A DNA stretch of 64,000 nt from Plotosus lineatus (GCA_024760905.1 CM045735.1:11793249-11857248); one strand, 5' to 3'. Shown: positions 1-10,855, numbered from the stretch's first letter. The notes: generated by a model not told the origin, from the sequence alone. Numbers and translations: made by a program.

Positions 1-394
1 GTAGCCAGTGCCTGACTTGTGAAGGTTGATACACATTTGCATTATTGGAATGGTGTGGTCCTTTGCCTTTTTTGAGTGGAGAACAGAAATGGCCTCGAGA
101 TCACCTCATATTCATACCCCAGGGAAACACGAAGTAATGAATTACTAATTAAATGTCAACTTTGTAAACTACTGAAGAAATGACAAATACTTCAATTACG
201 TCTATTTTCTTAGAATTGTTATTTGTGCCAAATAATTGCGGAACGTGATTGTTTTTTTTTTTTTTTTTTAAATTGTGGAGGGCAGTGGAAGTGTCACTAA
301 TCATGAACAAGGCACGTTTTGTTCGTGGTGTTTGGGTCATTGTGAGCCCTTTAATATTCTCAAATTTTCAGCATAAATATGAAAACTTTAAGAA

Positions 395-878
395 AATATT
401 TATTTAAGGAATGAAAGGTAAAGTGTACAAGATGGTGGTGAGGCCAGCGATGTTGTATGGTTTAGAAACAGTGACGCTGAGGAAAAGACAGGAGGCAGAG
501 CTGGAGGTAGCAGAGAAGAAAATGTTGAGGTTGTCTTTGAGAGTAACGAGGATGGATCGGATCAGGAATGAGTCCATCAGAGGGACAGCCAATGTAAGAT
601 ATTTTGGAGACAAAGTCAGAGAGGCTAGATTGAGATGGTTTGGACATGTGCAGAGGAGGGATAGTGAGTATATTGGTAGTAGGATGCTGAGGTTGGAACT
701 ACCAGGCAGAAGGCCTAGAGGAAGACCAAAGAGGAGATTTATGGATGTGGTGAAGGAGGACATGAAGATAGTTGGTGTAAGAGAAGAAGATGCAGAGAAC
801 AGCATGAGATGGAGGCAGATGATTCGCTGAGGCGACCCCTGAAGGGAACAGCTGAAAGGAAAAGAAGAGGAAGAATAT
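395..878 (+). mobile_element. RTE-like non-LTR retrotransposon, 5'-truncated 3' end
   Basis: An open frame at 411-830 encodes the C-terminal tail of an RTE-type polyprotein, with the hallmarks [17 protein letters not shown] and [13 protein letters not shown]. It is followed by a GC-rich terminus reading GAAGGGAACAGCTGAAAGG and a GAA-rich tail. The same tail recurs near 11.3, 33.0, 48.8, 51.4, 52.0, 54.0 and 57.8 kb. Endonuclease and RT domains are absent, as expected of a 5'-truncated insertion. The frame is open but cannot support transposition. Confidence 0.85.
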
Positions 879-885
879 TTTATTT

Positions 886-1590
886 ATTTATTTAAGGAAA
901 TGTCTATGTTCATCAAAGAAACTTATTATTGTCTCCCCTGGAATTATAATAAACCCAATCTAACTGAAGCAGATTTTCTGTTTACTATTTTCATGAAATA
1001 ATTATTACTACATACTTGTTGTGAGTAAAGATTTCAAGCTGATATCCACGACTTCTTAATTAACTGGGTTACTAGCAATACCGCAGAAAATCCATGGTTG
1101 TTCAGGGTAAACAATTTTCAACAGACCGAGGGAGAATTCTTGGTTTTGTTCCAGAACTTGTCCCTTGTGCTTTGTTTTTGGCCTCTTGCTGCATCTGGAA
1201 CAAGGTTGATCATCAATAATGGAACAATGAATTCAAATTACAGTATACCAATGAATCCCAAAGGTTAATGTCAGAAGGTCTGTCTATGATCTGTATCTCA
1301 AGAAAAAAAAAAGGGGGTCATGGAAGAAGACGATGGAAATTAAGGCTCAAGTTTGGAAGGAAATGACTTGTAGAAGCAAACTTTGTTGGATGGGTTCCTG
1401 TGCTGGTCCCAATTGGTATTGTGTATAGGTCACCATGACCTTGTTTAAAAGCCACAGCAGTCAACCTGGTGAAGAGACCCCTGTGGTCTTTATTTATTTT
1501 TTTTAATTTGTTATAGTCGTTGAATTTATTTTGGACTGATAATTTTGTAGTTTTTGTTTTTTAATTGCTTTATCTTTAGAAATAAATAGC
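886..1590. other. unassigned AT-rich stretch
   Basis: No convincing coding exon or repeat border was seen. A block of about 27 bases around 1410-1442, ending GGTCACCATGACCTT, resembles one at 36350-36378, so a low-copy diverged repeat may be shared between the two places. Confidence 0.4.
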
Positions 1591-1591
1591 C

Positions 1592-1836
1592 TAGTTCATT
1601 TATTTTCTGTAACCGCTTAATCCTAATTGGGCTCGTGGGGAGACTGGCACCCATCCCAGCCGACTCCGGTCGAGGGCAGAGTACACAGTGGACAGCTCGC
1701 CAGGCCATCGTGGGGCGGAAACACACTGACGGCTTTGCAGCTACTCTTGTAAAAAGTCAGCAATGGTTCTTTTACAGTCTCAGACCATAGACAGTGAGAG
1801 ACATGGCCGGCCTTTGATAACCCAATTAACTGCACC

Positions 1837-1868
<32 letters not shown>

Positions 1869-1950
1869 ACAGATGGACAATGACAACCTGTTGGGGGGGG
1901 AGTGACAACCTGTTGAGGGTGGGGCTTAAACCCCCAACCTTGGTGTGGAC
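1592..1950 (-). repeat. SINE-A: tRNA-headed SINE with L2-type tail
   Basis: The + strand reads the SINE backwards: first the 3' terminus (TTTTCTGTAACCGCTTAATC), then the body (GACAGTGAGAGACATGGCC, TTTGATAACCCAATTA) and finally part of the tRNA-like head (AACCCCCAACCTTGG, the complement of a B box). A (GT)n run at 1841-1868 sits inside the body. This is the most abundant repeat of the window. Its 3' terminus matches the conserved end of fish L2-type LINEs, which suggests L2 machinery moves it. Confidence 0.8.
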
Positions 1951-2341
1951 ATGACTCATAACATTTTTGAGCCAGAGAATGAGTCACATGATGGCCCAGA
2001 CTATTTTGCTTATCCTTTTGTGTTTGCATTGTCTGTAAATTTAATTTGCATCGTCTATTGCTTTAAACTTCTGAAGCGACTTGGATGCAGAAACATACCC
2101 TGGTAACCATCTTATTTATTTATATATTCTTAATTTATTTTTTGCTGTACTGTATTAATCTTTGCCTGGTTTCATGCGGCTCTTACGTTTATATCAAAGT
2201 TTTGCGGGGTTTTTTTTTTTTTTTGTTTTTTTTTAGTGTACGTGTTCACTTCGCTTGAGTTCAATATGGTATTTTCATTAAAATGTGCTTGAGCGTGAGA
2301 TGAAAATAATAAAGCTTCCCATTATGGGCGAGATCATTTAA

Positions 2342-3489
2342 CCCCTTAACCAACCATTTTTTTGACAAAAACGTTCCTTTTTCAGACCAATTTTTTTAAA
2401 GTTCTTTACTTTATGCTGAAAACGAAATTCAAGTCTATTTTTAATTTTTCATCTATTTTTGCATGCAACTGTAATTTGAAATTACCCCTTTCGGCAGAGA
2501 CGAGATAACTCGCCTTTTTTTTTTTTTTTTTAGCACATTTTTATTTATTTTTGTTGTCACCAAAAATTAATGTAATGAAGAATACACGATTGATTATTCA
2601 AGTTTGCTCTTTATTCAAAAAAGAAAAAGAAAAGAAATTACAGTCTTATGTGTGATATTTATCAAAAAAGGGAACCACAAATAAAGGTACAAGACACAAC
2701 TTTGCTCTTTATTCAAAAAAGAAAAACAAAAGAAATTACAATCAAAAGAAATTACAGTCAGTGTGTGTGATATTTATCAAAACATGGAACCACACATAAA
2801 GGTACAAGGCACATCTTACACATATACCGTGACTCCTTCCTAATTGGTTTCCCTCTATGGTCACGTTTCTGACTGCATACAACACATCTTTTTGTTGGAT
2901 TTGCCTTTTTCTCTGTTGGCGGGATTTCCTTGGGAAAATGTCCAGGTGTACTTACTGCACCTACTGATGGTCTACCTGGGGATCTCCGTGGTGGCAGTTC
3001 TGATCCATACTTTGTGATGATGTCACGTATGATTTGTAGACGAAATTTGAGATGTGTGAGGGAATTTGCTCCTGCCTGAGTCATGGATTCATTATATAAT
3101 AGGAAAGGATTGAGTATCGCTGTTGTCATCACTGTTATCCATTGGGATAAGGGATGCCGAGAAATTTCAAGGAAATCGTAAAATACGAGGCCGAGAGTAC
3201 CGATTCTAAAGAGCGCGACACTCCCCCTTTGACTCTTTATGGTTACCGAGTCGAAAACGTTTCGCCGCTTACCTCTTGTCTAACGTTGCCTTGAGATGCC
3301 ATAGTTCATTTTTTTGAGGCGTATGATGATGAGTAGTGTACGATAACATCCTCAGGCATCAATAGAAATGACGAGTAAAGCCGCTTCCCTCTGGTTTTGA
3401 AAGCGTAAGTTTTGGCGAGTTAACCCTTCAATGACTGGAAAATACAATTTGGGTGATTGCGAGTATACTCGTCTCTGCCGGGTAAGGGG
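2342..3489 (-). mobile_element. piggyBac element, internally deleted
   Basis: The element is bounded by TTAA at 2338-2341 and 3490-3493, the diagnostic piggyBac target site, with imperfect inverted ends (CCCCTTAACC at the left; CCCCTTACCC as the complement of the right end). A second inverted pair near the ends, CGGCAGAGACGAG and CTCGTCTCTGCCG, supports the borders. At about 1.15 kb it is much shorter than an autonomous element and keeps only the end of the transposase. Confidence 0.85.
2758..3190 (-). pseudogene. piggyBac transposase, C-terminal fragment
   Basis: The - strand frame is open from about 3190 to a stop at 2758. It carries NPFLLYNESM and THLKFRLQIIRDI, typical of the end of the DDE domain, followed by a Cys-rich C-terminal zinc-binding domain: RCVVCSQ, then YMCKMCLVPLCVVPCFDKYH. 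The Cys spacing and the closing Cys-(x)4-His fit the PGBD C-terminal domain. The N-terminal and catalytic parts are missing, so it is a remnant. Confidence 0.85.
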
Positions 3490-3493
3490 TTAA

Positions 3494-4742
3494 GTAAACA
3501 ATATGTGTGAAGTTGGCGATCAGAGACCGTAACGCTTGCATTGTGTCAACTGGCTTGGAACATTACACGGGCCAGGAAGTCATGCAATAAAGGAGAATTC
3601 ATTTTAAAAAATTCCCCAGTGATGACGGCAAACTAAAACGCATGGTATCGGATGTCCAACTGTCTCGCCACACTTTTGAACACAGATAATCGGACATTAA
3701 CACGGCTTTTGAATCACAGTTAAACTTTTACCTTCAAAGATGTCAGAATTTTATAAGATGTTGATGTGTGAATTTAAAATAAATCTGTCTGAGCAGAAAT
3801 GTGTGTGTGTGTGTGTGGCTCTTGGTTTCTGACTCGTTGGCCACTTCTGGTCTTGGGTTGTACCTCGCTCGGAGTCGGCTGAGATTGGTGTCAGCCTTCT
3901 TGTGACCCTAATTATGGTTAAATGGCTTTGAAAATTAGCGAAAATATTAATTCTGCAAGGGAAATTATTACCTCTGCATTTAACCCGTCCAAAGTGAGCA
4001 CACATGCAAACTGTGAGCAGTTGGCTGCCACATATTGCCTAAAGTAGTTGGTGGTTAATTGCCTCGCTCAAGGGAACCTCAGCCATGAAAGTGAAGGAAG
4101 GGAATGTGCGGCTGACTGCCATGCGTTTCTCCTGTTGGTGCCGGAGAATCAAACCAGCAATTTTTCAGCCGAAAAAAATCGGATTCTTTAACCATTGGTC
4201 TACGGCTGCCTGTGCTTCAGCAGTGATGATTAACCCACATTTGTTTTAGTCCACAGGTGGCATTGTTCATTATCCAAATCTGTACCTTTTTTTTTTTCCC
4301 CCTAATTTCTATAATGTTTTCCATAAACACTTTCGATGTTCAGTTTGGTTAAGACCGCCCATCACAGATGGTAGAGGTTTCCTTTATTTTAATGCACCTC
4401 CTTTTTCCCCTTTGTTTATGTCCAACCAGGTGGTTTCAATAGCTAAATAAAAGTCCGATATCAGTATGAAACTTTCAAAATCTCTCAGTACACTCAAAAT
4501 CCAGATTGAGTTTGTTTCTTGAGTTCATTAGAAGTCAGTGAAGTGTTATTTTTGGTCATTGTATTCAGCCATGTATTTATATGCGTAGTGAGTATCAGCC
4601 TAGTACATGTGCCATAGCCCTCGCACGTCCATCCATACAGGTAGGGAAGCATATTTTCATGACTTTGCATTGGTGAAATCTTCAAATTTAAAAACATCAC
4701 AATTTTGTTGAATGTGTGGAAATGCGCAAGTAAACCTTCTCA
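3494..4742. other. no gene seen; short repeats only
   Basis: Single-copy-looking sequence with a short (GT)n at 3801-3817. The parts at 3838-3890 and 4020-4200 resemble degraded repeat text. No exon with splice borders was recognised. Confidence 0.4.
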
Positions 4743-5363
4743 TCTTCAATTCAATTTTCTGTAGCCGCTTAATCCTAATTAGGGTCACAGGGAGGCTGGT
4801 GCCCGTTCCAGCTGACTCCAGGCGAGGGTAGAGTACACTCTAGACATCTCGCCTGGCCATCGTGGGGCGGAAAAACGCTGACGGCTTTGCAGCTACTCTT
4901 GTGGAAAGTCAGCAATGGTTCTTTTACATGAACCTCACACCATAGATCAGGGGTCGGGAACCTATGGCTCGCGAGCCAGACGTGACTCTTTTGATGACTG
5001 CATCTGGCTCTCAGATAAATCATGTGGCCTTTCTTAACAGAATAACTAATACATAATTTCGCTGTCCTTTCAATAAAAATACAGAAAAAAACATCAAATA
5101 AAACAAAAACATAAATAAATCTCACGCATTTCAATCTATACATCTATTTTCAATGCCACTTGTCGCTGTGGCGTGCAGCGGAGAGCCAATCCTTTCTGTA
5201 CTCCAGTGTGTGGGCGGGACTGATACCTTGAAACTCTAATTGTATGATCAGCTTCGGGCAACTAAGCATGCAACAACTTCTATCGTGAGCTGCTATGCTA
5301 TGGGAGCTCAATGCAAACAGCCTAGGCGGCGTTCTCAGAGGCTTGGTTAGCACTTCTGGCCAT

Positions 5364-5640
5364 ACTGCTTGAAAATGTTCAGTCCCTGCGAAACAAGATG
5401 GACGAGCTTCATGCTCGGATTGCAGCGCAGAGGGATCTATAGGACTGTGTTTCTGTGAAACATGGCTCGAGGAGAGTACACCCGATAAGGCAATTATACC
5501 AGCTGGCTACACGACCTTCATCCCCTGCAATCCCAAGCGCCGGAGTCGTCGTTCGGCCCCTTCCCGCCTGGGCTTATTGCTTAGCTGGGATGCGGCTCGC
5601 ATTGAGCTGCCTACCATAGCATGTTAGCTCTGCTTAGTTA
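5364..5640 (+). pseudogene. LINE apurinic-type endonuclease fragment (CR1/L2/Rex1-like)
   Basis: Translation across frames gives NVQSLRNKMDELHARI followed by AAQRD, a stop, and then shifted frames with a TPDKAIIPAGYTTF-like stretch. This is the pattern at the start of the endonuclease of CR1/L2/Rex1-group LINEs. Only the N-terminal third is recognisable and it is broken by at least one stop and one frameshift. It lies inside the hAT element. Confidence 0.6.
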
Positions 5641-6458
5641 TACACGGCCAAAGATACTCCGATCTTACAGCTGTAGTAGAGTCGACCGGTCGTAGACGAG
5701 CATCGTGCAAAACATGAACAAACAAAACAACAAATAAAACAAATTAAAACTAACAAAGAAACAATTTGACTCTGAGAACTCCGCGACGTCGCCCTCTGGG
5801 CAGCGCCATCTTGGAGACGTCACTCCAACTTCAATGTAAACGGACATGAAGAGTACTGTAATAAAGTTTATCCTTTTGGTATCGTTTGTTAAATATGCTA
5901 CAGAACATAAAATCTCACGCATAAACATGAACTTAGGTACTGTACTGGAATAAAAATTGAAAAAGATTTTAATACAACAGTTCAGAGAAAACCGTCATTT
6001 CTCAGGAGAAGGTCTTATTTCTTCAGAAGAGACATCCAGCGTTTTCTCTCGCTTAGCCAGACAAGACGCACAGTGTTTGAGTGGTATCATAGAGCTTAAC
6101 TGGTAATTAAAACACACACAAAACAAGAGGCTCATTGACAACTTGTGCGCGAATGAGGAAAAAGGGGCGGGACAAACGCAACCAATAAGGAGAAAGGAGG
6201 ACAGCCATTGGCTGAATTTGAATCACGTGCCGGTTGCTCGGCAGTCAGCGAATACTCAAAATGTGGGTGCAAAACCACGAAGAGTCAAGGGCATACTGTA
6301 TTTCGTGATGGAAAAAGCTGCTGATCCAAGTATATATCTTCAAAGATTGGCAGGACTCCAAATGTGTACTTTTTCTTGTCTTATATACTTATCCACCAAT
6401 CACTGATCATCAAAAGAAAAGAAAAGAAAAAGCTAGATTGGACATCACTGTTTCAATT

Positions 6459-6548
6459 CTGAAGTGGGGCCATCTTGGTGAGATCACCTTGCTTTAAGAT
6501 TTAAGGCAAGGCGATCTCACCAAGATGTTTCCACCTGAAGTGGGGCCA
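6459..6548. repeat. hairpin flanked by a 14-bp direct repeat
   Basis: CTGAAGTGGGGCCA occurs at 6459-6472 and again at 6535-6548. Between them, 6471-6492 and 6506-6527 are inverted copies (CATCTTGGTGAGATC and its complement, extending through ACCTTGC) separated by about 13 bases. It could be a very short foldback element or a replication-slip product inside the hAT. Confidence 0.7.
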
Positions 6549-7018
6549 GGTGGAAGGTGTGGCTACTGTTTGCTTGAAGTGAAAACCTGCACCCACACCA
6601 GCCCTTTTGTGGATAAGATTGAAGACCCCTGCCATAGACAGTGAGAGACATGGCCGGCCTTTGATAACCCAGTTAGCTGCACTGGGGGCCAACAGTGTCG
6701 TAAGAATATAGGTATTATTTTGTCATTTAATGTATAAGTATGTTCTTGGTAATGCATTAGTCCTCTGTAAATTTCCATTTCGTACAAAATTTCTTTTAGG
6801 GCTTCAAGCCCCACTCACCACAAGTTGTCACTGTCCCCCCAGTGCAGCTAACTGGGTCATCAAAGGCCGGCCATGTCTCTGAGTCTATAGTGTGAGGTTC
6901 ATGTAAAAGAACCATTGCTGAGTTTCAACAAGAGTACAGTGGTATACCTCACCTCATGAAATTAATTCGTTCCAGTGCCTTTTTCGTAACCTGCATTTTC
7001 GTAAGTTGAACCGCATTT

Positions 7019-7425
7019 TAAGATAAGATAAGATAAGATACAGCTTTATTAATCTCACAATGGAGAAATTCACTGTTACAGGCTCTTGAGGTACCATCAG
7101 TAGGGGGTGCAAAAATAGATACAAATACAAACATACACACACATACATATATATTATATAAGTAAATAAATAAATAGATACATAAATAGTATAAATTAAT
7201 AAACAATAAAAAAAAGAGAAGGGAACGACTTTGTAGACTGGCCTATATTCAAGTGTATATGTATCTGAGGGCAGAGTAGATGGGTTGATATGGTTCACAG
7301 TCAGTGGGGTAGATGTGGTTGATTAAAGTGCACGGGGTTTTTATTGCCCATAACCAGTATTTTCACAGACAGTTACAAAGTGGCGTTGTACAGTCTGACA
7401 GCGGTGGGAATGAAACCGTTTACTT
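7019..7425 (-). mobile_element. LINE 3' end with (GATAA)n tail, nested in Tigger
   Basis: The (AGATA)n run at 7019-7039 is followed by TTAATCTCACAATGGAGAAA and, at the far end, GTACAGTCTGACAGCGGTGG. These words are typical of the 3' untranslated region of a widespread fish LINE that I believe is of the Rex1/CR1 group. It is in antisense orientation and 5'-truncated. Confidence 0.55.
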
Positions 7426-7699
7426 GTAAAACGTGTGATTCTTTCCAAGTCTCCAAATACTACCCCATAAACCCTTTAAAAATGATAAAAGTACACCAAT
7501 TTTGTATGAAATATGTGTTAAAAGTAAAAGAAAACTATTTACCTTTTTTAAATCTCTCGAACCACCCATGCGACGCTTTAAAGTCCGGGGGTTGCTGGTC
7601 TGAAGAACCCTCACCCCCACCGTCCTTCATGAGGTCCATAAATATGGCGGTTGATTTTTCCAAAATAATTGCCTCAGTCACATTTTATCTCTGCTTTTA

Positions 7700-7882
7700 A
7701 GGCCTCCTTTCGCTTTAATATCGTCCCAATTGTAGACGGGTTTCGGCCGTACTCCTTTTGCGATATCACTAAATCGCATTCCCCTTTCTTATTTTTTTTA
7801 TCATCTCCTGTTTTACTTTTATTGATAACGGGGCCCGCTTCTTCTTTTCAGTCTCACTGGGAATCACTTTCTTGGGGCTCAT
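7700..7882 (-). pseudogene. Tigger transposase N-terminus (CENP-B-type HTH), broken
   Basis: From an ATG near 7881 the - strand reads SPKKVIPSETEKKKRAPLS and continues into KVKQEMIKKIRKGN. It then hits a stop and shifts frame into a YGRNPSTIGTI-like helix. This matches the CENP-B N-terminal DNA-binding domain of pogo/Tigger transposases. The same start occurs at 12266 on the + strand. Confidence 0.7.
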
Positions 7883-8735
7883 GATTAATAACCAAAAATA
7901 ACACTGCAATGAGAATGCTAAAAAAACTCACAAAGCAACAGTACAACTCTCCTTCACGCGTGCGTGTCGAACAATGGGTCGAAGGCACAAGAAAAGCATT
8001 ATGGGTACAGTACTGTATTATGGAGATTCAGCTCCCTCCTAGCCAATGGAAGGCCAGCGGGGCGGGGTGTTGAGAGAGAACCAATGGGAAAGTAACTCGC
8101 GCATTGTTTGAATGTTTGAATGGCGCATTTGAATTTTCGAGATGGCGCTTTCGTAATGTGAACTTGTTTCGTATCCAGAGACAAAAATTTTAGGAAAATG
8201 TGTTTGCGAACCTGAATTTTTCGTTTGGTGAGACTTTCGTAAAGTGAGGTACCACTGTAGCTGCAAAGCCGTCAGTGTGTACTCTGCCCTCGCCCGGAGT
8301 CGGCTGGGAGGGGCACTAGCCTCCGCGTGACCCTATTTAGGATTAAGCGGTTACAGAAAATGAACGGAACAAAGTTTCTTTTCTCTAAGGCTTCTCACCT
8401 GTGGAAGGAACATTGTTTTCTTTCTGTATAAAACTTGCTGAACTTTATCAGAAACCACATACTGTGTCCACTGTATGAGCCGAATGAATGTTATGTGCTA
8501 AAGAACAAAGGCTGAGAAACCATTCCTTATCTGTATTTACTGGCTTGCTGCCTGAATGAAGCATATATAAGCTGTCTTTTAGAAAATGCAGTTCGGTGAG
8601 CTGTTAAACAAGAACCACATGAGGTCCTGTCCTTTCTTCACACTCACTCCAGAGCAGCTCTGCATGACACGGAGGGTTCTAACCATAGGACGAAGGTCGT
8701 CTTCCTGTCCTAGAGAGCGAAGGGATTCTCAGTTC

Positions 8736-8752
8736 GGGGGCTTGTCCGGGAT
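8736..8752 (+). promoter_or_regulatory. retroviral primer-binding site, tRNA-Pro-like
   Basis: GGGGGCTTGTCCGGGAT lies directly after the 5' LTR. It differs at one base from the tRNA-Pro primer-binding site common in gammaretrovirus-type proviruses. A TATA-like CATATATAAG at about 8560 lies upstream in the LTR. Confidence 0.75.
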
Positions 8753-8959
8753 ACTGCTGATCAGGTAAGGCATATCTTTTTGTGTTGCTTAAGGATTCCT
8801 TCCTGTTTGGCAGTATCAACAAACTGGTTATCCTCGTGAGGGTTGTCACGGGAAGAAATTAACTGTGCAGTCATAGGCCACTAAACAGTTATCTGTGTTA
8901 CGATTAACTCTTGTCCAGGGCCATTCAAGCAGAAGGGATGTGTTTGTGCAATAGTAGGT

Positions 8960-9378
8960 GACCAGCTGCTGCACTTTTTATTCTCGCCAATGATGAGGAC
9001 CACGGGGGAATGGGGAGGGCGGTACAGCCGATGCGTGAAACAGTCGAAGCATTGAAATAAAATGAAGAAGGAGATACTACTGCGGGCTGGGGATGGTTAT
9101 CTGCTATTTTCGGTAAATGGACCGCAGTTTGATCTATGGCAGTCCCTGTTATAATCGTTGTCCTCTTACTTTGTATCTTTGGCTTGTGCATCCTCCGCTG
9201 TTTAATAGATCGCCTCTCAGATATGATCACTCCTGTTACGTACACACCTCACCGTAGACACCTCCCGGAATACTTTCCTATGACACAAAATGTCCGAACG
9301 CGAAGAGTTTTTATACTAGATAAATCAAGTATTAAAACGAGGGAATTGTATGAATATTGGCGTTATTTTGTGATGTAG
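8960..9378 (+). pseudogene. retroviral env transmembrane-subunit remnant
   Basis: One frame on the + strand, interrupted by two stop codons, carries the membrane-proximal part, a hydrophobic membrane anchor (residues encoded at about 9136-9190) and a short Cys/Arg-rich cytoplasmic tail. It lies just before the 3' LTR, where env ends in a provirus. The stops, the missing surface subunit and the missing gag-pol make it non-functional. Assignment rests on position and anchor pattern, not on strong motif identity. Confidence 0.55.
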
Positions 9379-9595
9379 TGTGTAGGTATGTTCTTGTTAA
9401 TGCATTAGTCTTCTGTAAATTTCCATTCTGTGCAAGGTTTCTTTTCTCTAACGCTTTCCACCTGTGGAAGGAACATTGTTTTCTTCCTATCCTTTCTTCA
9501 CACTCGCCCCAGAGCAGCTCTGAGTGACACGGAGGGTTCGAACCGTGGGACGAAGGGCGTCTTCCCGTCCTAGAGAGCGAAGAGATTCTCAATTC
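9345..9595 (+). repeat. 3' LTR, with internal deletion
   Basis: A purine run (AAAACGAGGGAA) precedes a start near TGTATGAATATTGG that matches the left LTR start at about 6703-6730. The end GATTCTCAATTCT matches 5' LTR text before the primer-binding site. About 200 bp with the TATA-like box is absent, so this LTR probably lacks promoter function. Confidence 0.65.
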
Positions 9596-9597
9596 TA

Positions 9598-10303
9598 ACA
9601 GTGCTTAAATGCCAAAATCTCCTCCAGCATCTGCAGGGCTGTTTTTCTTTTCCCTTTGCATTCTAGAAATAGTTTTATGTGCCCCCTGTGACTGGAAAAC
9701 CATTTCAGCAACCCCAGTGTGGACAGCCAGACTGTCATGGAGCCATAGATTGTAATACTTCATTCTATTACCTTTGGTAATCTTGCAGTAATTTTGTATG
9801 AATATATATTTTTTCTGGTTACCTTGAACATTCTTATAGGGCAGCTAGCTCAGAAAATAAATCCTGCCACACTCATGGTTTGACCACGGTCAAATTGAGT
9901 ATGTACAATGTACAATTATACATAACATTTTTTGAAAAAAGAAAAAAAAAAATCATACATGAACCTGTCTGTAGTTCAAGCCCAAAAATGTGTGATCATT
10001 ACTAAACTACTGTATGAACTTTATTCATAATGATTGTTTCATGTTTTGCTGTAATTTGATAAGGATTTGCCCTTTACCTTCACGTGCTGCAAGTATGTAG
10101 GCAGCCATGTTGCAAAGTGGCAACACTTCTTGTTCCAACATCAACCACCAGATGTCTCGCAGGTTTTTATGCATGGACCGCACATGTACAATTGTGTGCT
10201 TGGGTATTGAGATGGCCTATTGTGGAACCTGTGCTTCTAAGAGAGCAAAAAAAGGCAGACATGCTTTTGTATGTCCTGAACAATGCTGTTGAAGGAGTTG
10301 ATA
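9598..10303. other. unassigned stretch
   Basis: No recognised gene or repeat. A short Cys-rich frame at 10107-10292 has no family features I know and overlaps a similar-length frame, so it is not called. Confidence 0.4.
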
Positions 10304-10855
10304 CAGTGCTTTTCAAATAGTGTGGTACCGGTGGTGGGTGGGGGGATGGGTGGTTGATGCTGGGGGGGAGCACGTATGACCCTGGGGAACATGCTTTTCT
10401 GGAGCTGTACACGAGAATTAAGTGTAATTGCACCTCCACCCCACTAGCTGGTAGTGGCGCTTTCATTGTCGCGCTATGGTGTAGCGGTTTTTCATATGAG
10501 CAAACGATATGAAGTGCAGTAAACAACCCCTCATGAAACAATATGGAAAAATTTCTAACAGGATCGAAGAGAAAGGTGGAAAGAAACGGAGATATTAAGA
10601 CATAAATGAGGCGAATGAGTTCAAATAATGCCTTTTTTTTTTTTTAATTTCAGGCACATTGGTGCACTTTAAATCTTTTCTAGTACAGATTACAAAACAA
10701 TTTTAATGTTAATAAAGACAATGTTATGCAGAGGTGTACTGATAATTTTATAGACAAATAATACTATTTATAGTTGCTCGCGGTGGGGGGGGTGAAATTT
10801 TTTTTTTTCCTTCCTGTGTGTGGGAGGGGGCACAGAAAATAATTGAGAAGCACTG
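10304..10855 (+). mobile_element. non-autonomous hAT, same family as the 26 kb element
   Basis: It starts CAGTGCTTTTCAAATAGTG and ends TTGAGAAGCACTG, inverted with mismatches. Internal landmarks shared with 26135-27394 include GGGGAACATGCTTTT, GCACTTTAAATCTTTT and a G-rich stretch near the right end. A short start-codon frame at about 10542 (MEKFLTGSKRK) is the transposase beginning. The flanking octamers AGTTGATA and GGTTAATG agree only loosely. Confidence 0.7.

Larger units (their letters stand above)
4948..6631. mobile_element. hAT-type DNA transposon, rearranged
   Basis: The left end CAGGGGTCGGGAACCTATGG belongs to a hAT family that recurs at 16688 and, inverted, ends at 14406. The right end is AAGACCCCTG. 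The 8-bp duplication of the host SINE fixes both borders. The first ~290 bp match the other copies, including a TGCCACTTGTCGCTGTGGCG segment. The interior holds an unrelated LINE endonuclease fragment and a hairpin near 6.5 kb. No intact transposase remains. Confidence 0.75.
4743..6702 (-). repeat. SINE-A copy split by a hAT element
   Basis: The SINE 3' part is at 4743-4947, and the body resumes at 6632 with CCATAGACAGTGAGAGACAT and runs to about 6702. The gap is filled by the hAT element 4948-6631. The octamer CCATAGAT at 4940-4947 is repeated as CCATAGAC at 6632-6639, an 8-bp target duplication with one mismatch. The tRNA head is missing; the endogenous retrovirus begins where it should be. 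Confidence 0.8.
6937..8257 (-). mobile_element. Tigger/pogo-like element
   Basis: It starts CAGTGGTATACCTCACC and ends GTGAGGTACCACTG, with TA at both borders (6935-6936, 8258-8259). It sits exactly in the SINE word GAGTAGCTGCAAAGCC. The - strand carries the start of a transposase near 7882-7700. A LINE tail at 7019-7425 is nested inside. At 1.3 kb it is a deletion derivative. Confidence 0.85.
6798..8368 (+). repeat. SINE-A inserted in the 5' LTR, itself interrupted
   Basis: The SINE body runs from GGGCTTCAAGCCCCACTCAC (part of the tRNA head) to the L2-type terminus GGATTAAGCGGTTACAG. It is flanked by ACAAAATTTCTTTT (6784-6797) and ACAAAGTTTCTTTT (8369-8382), a 14-bp target duplication with one difference. 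The 3' LTR of the same retrovirus shows the uninterrupted site (CAAGGTTTCTTTTCTC). Bases 6937-8257 are a later Tigger insertion. Confidence 0.85.
6703..9597 (+). mobile_element. endogenous retrovirus, heavily deleted, with two LTRs
   Basis: The 5' LTR is 6703-6797 continued at 8369-8735 after a 1.57-kb SINE/Tigger insertion. A primer-binding site follows. The 3' LTR is about 9345-9595. The two LTRs align through TTCTTTTCTCTAA, CACCTGTGGAAGGAACATTG and GGGACGAAG; the 3' LTR lacks about 200 bp that the 5' LTR has at about 8427-8627. Only about 600 bp of internal sequence remains, with no gag or pol seen. A possible AACAG target duplication flanks it. It is an old, non-functional copy. Confidence 0.75.

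Noticed and set aside
404..805. 133-residue - strand frame over the RTE tail, and similar antisense frames at every RTE copy
   Set aside because: It is a shadow of the RTE C-terminal coding frame; it recurs wherever that tail occurs and has no independent features.
10084..10320. Two overlapping + strand frames, one Cys-rich
   Set aside because: The Cys spacing fits no zinc-binding domain I know, there are no splice borders, and the AT-rich context suggests chance.
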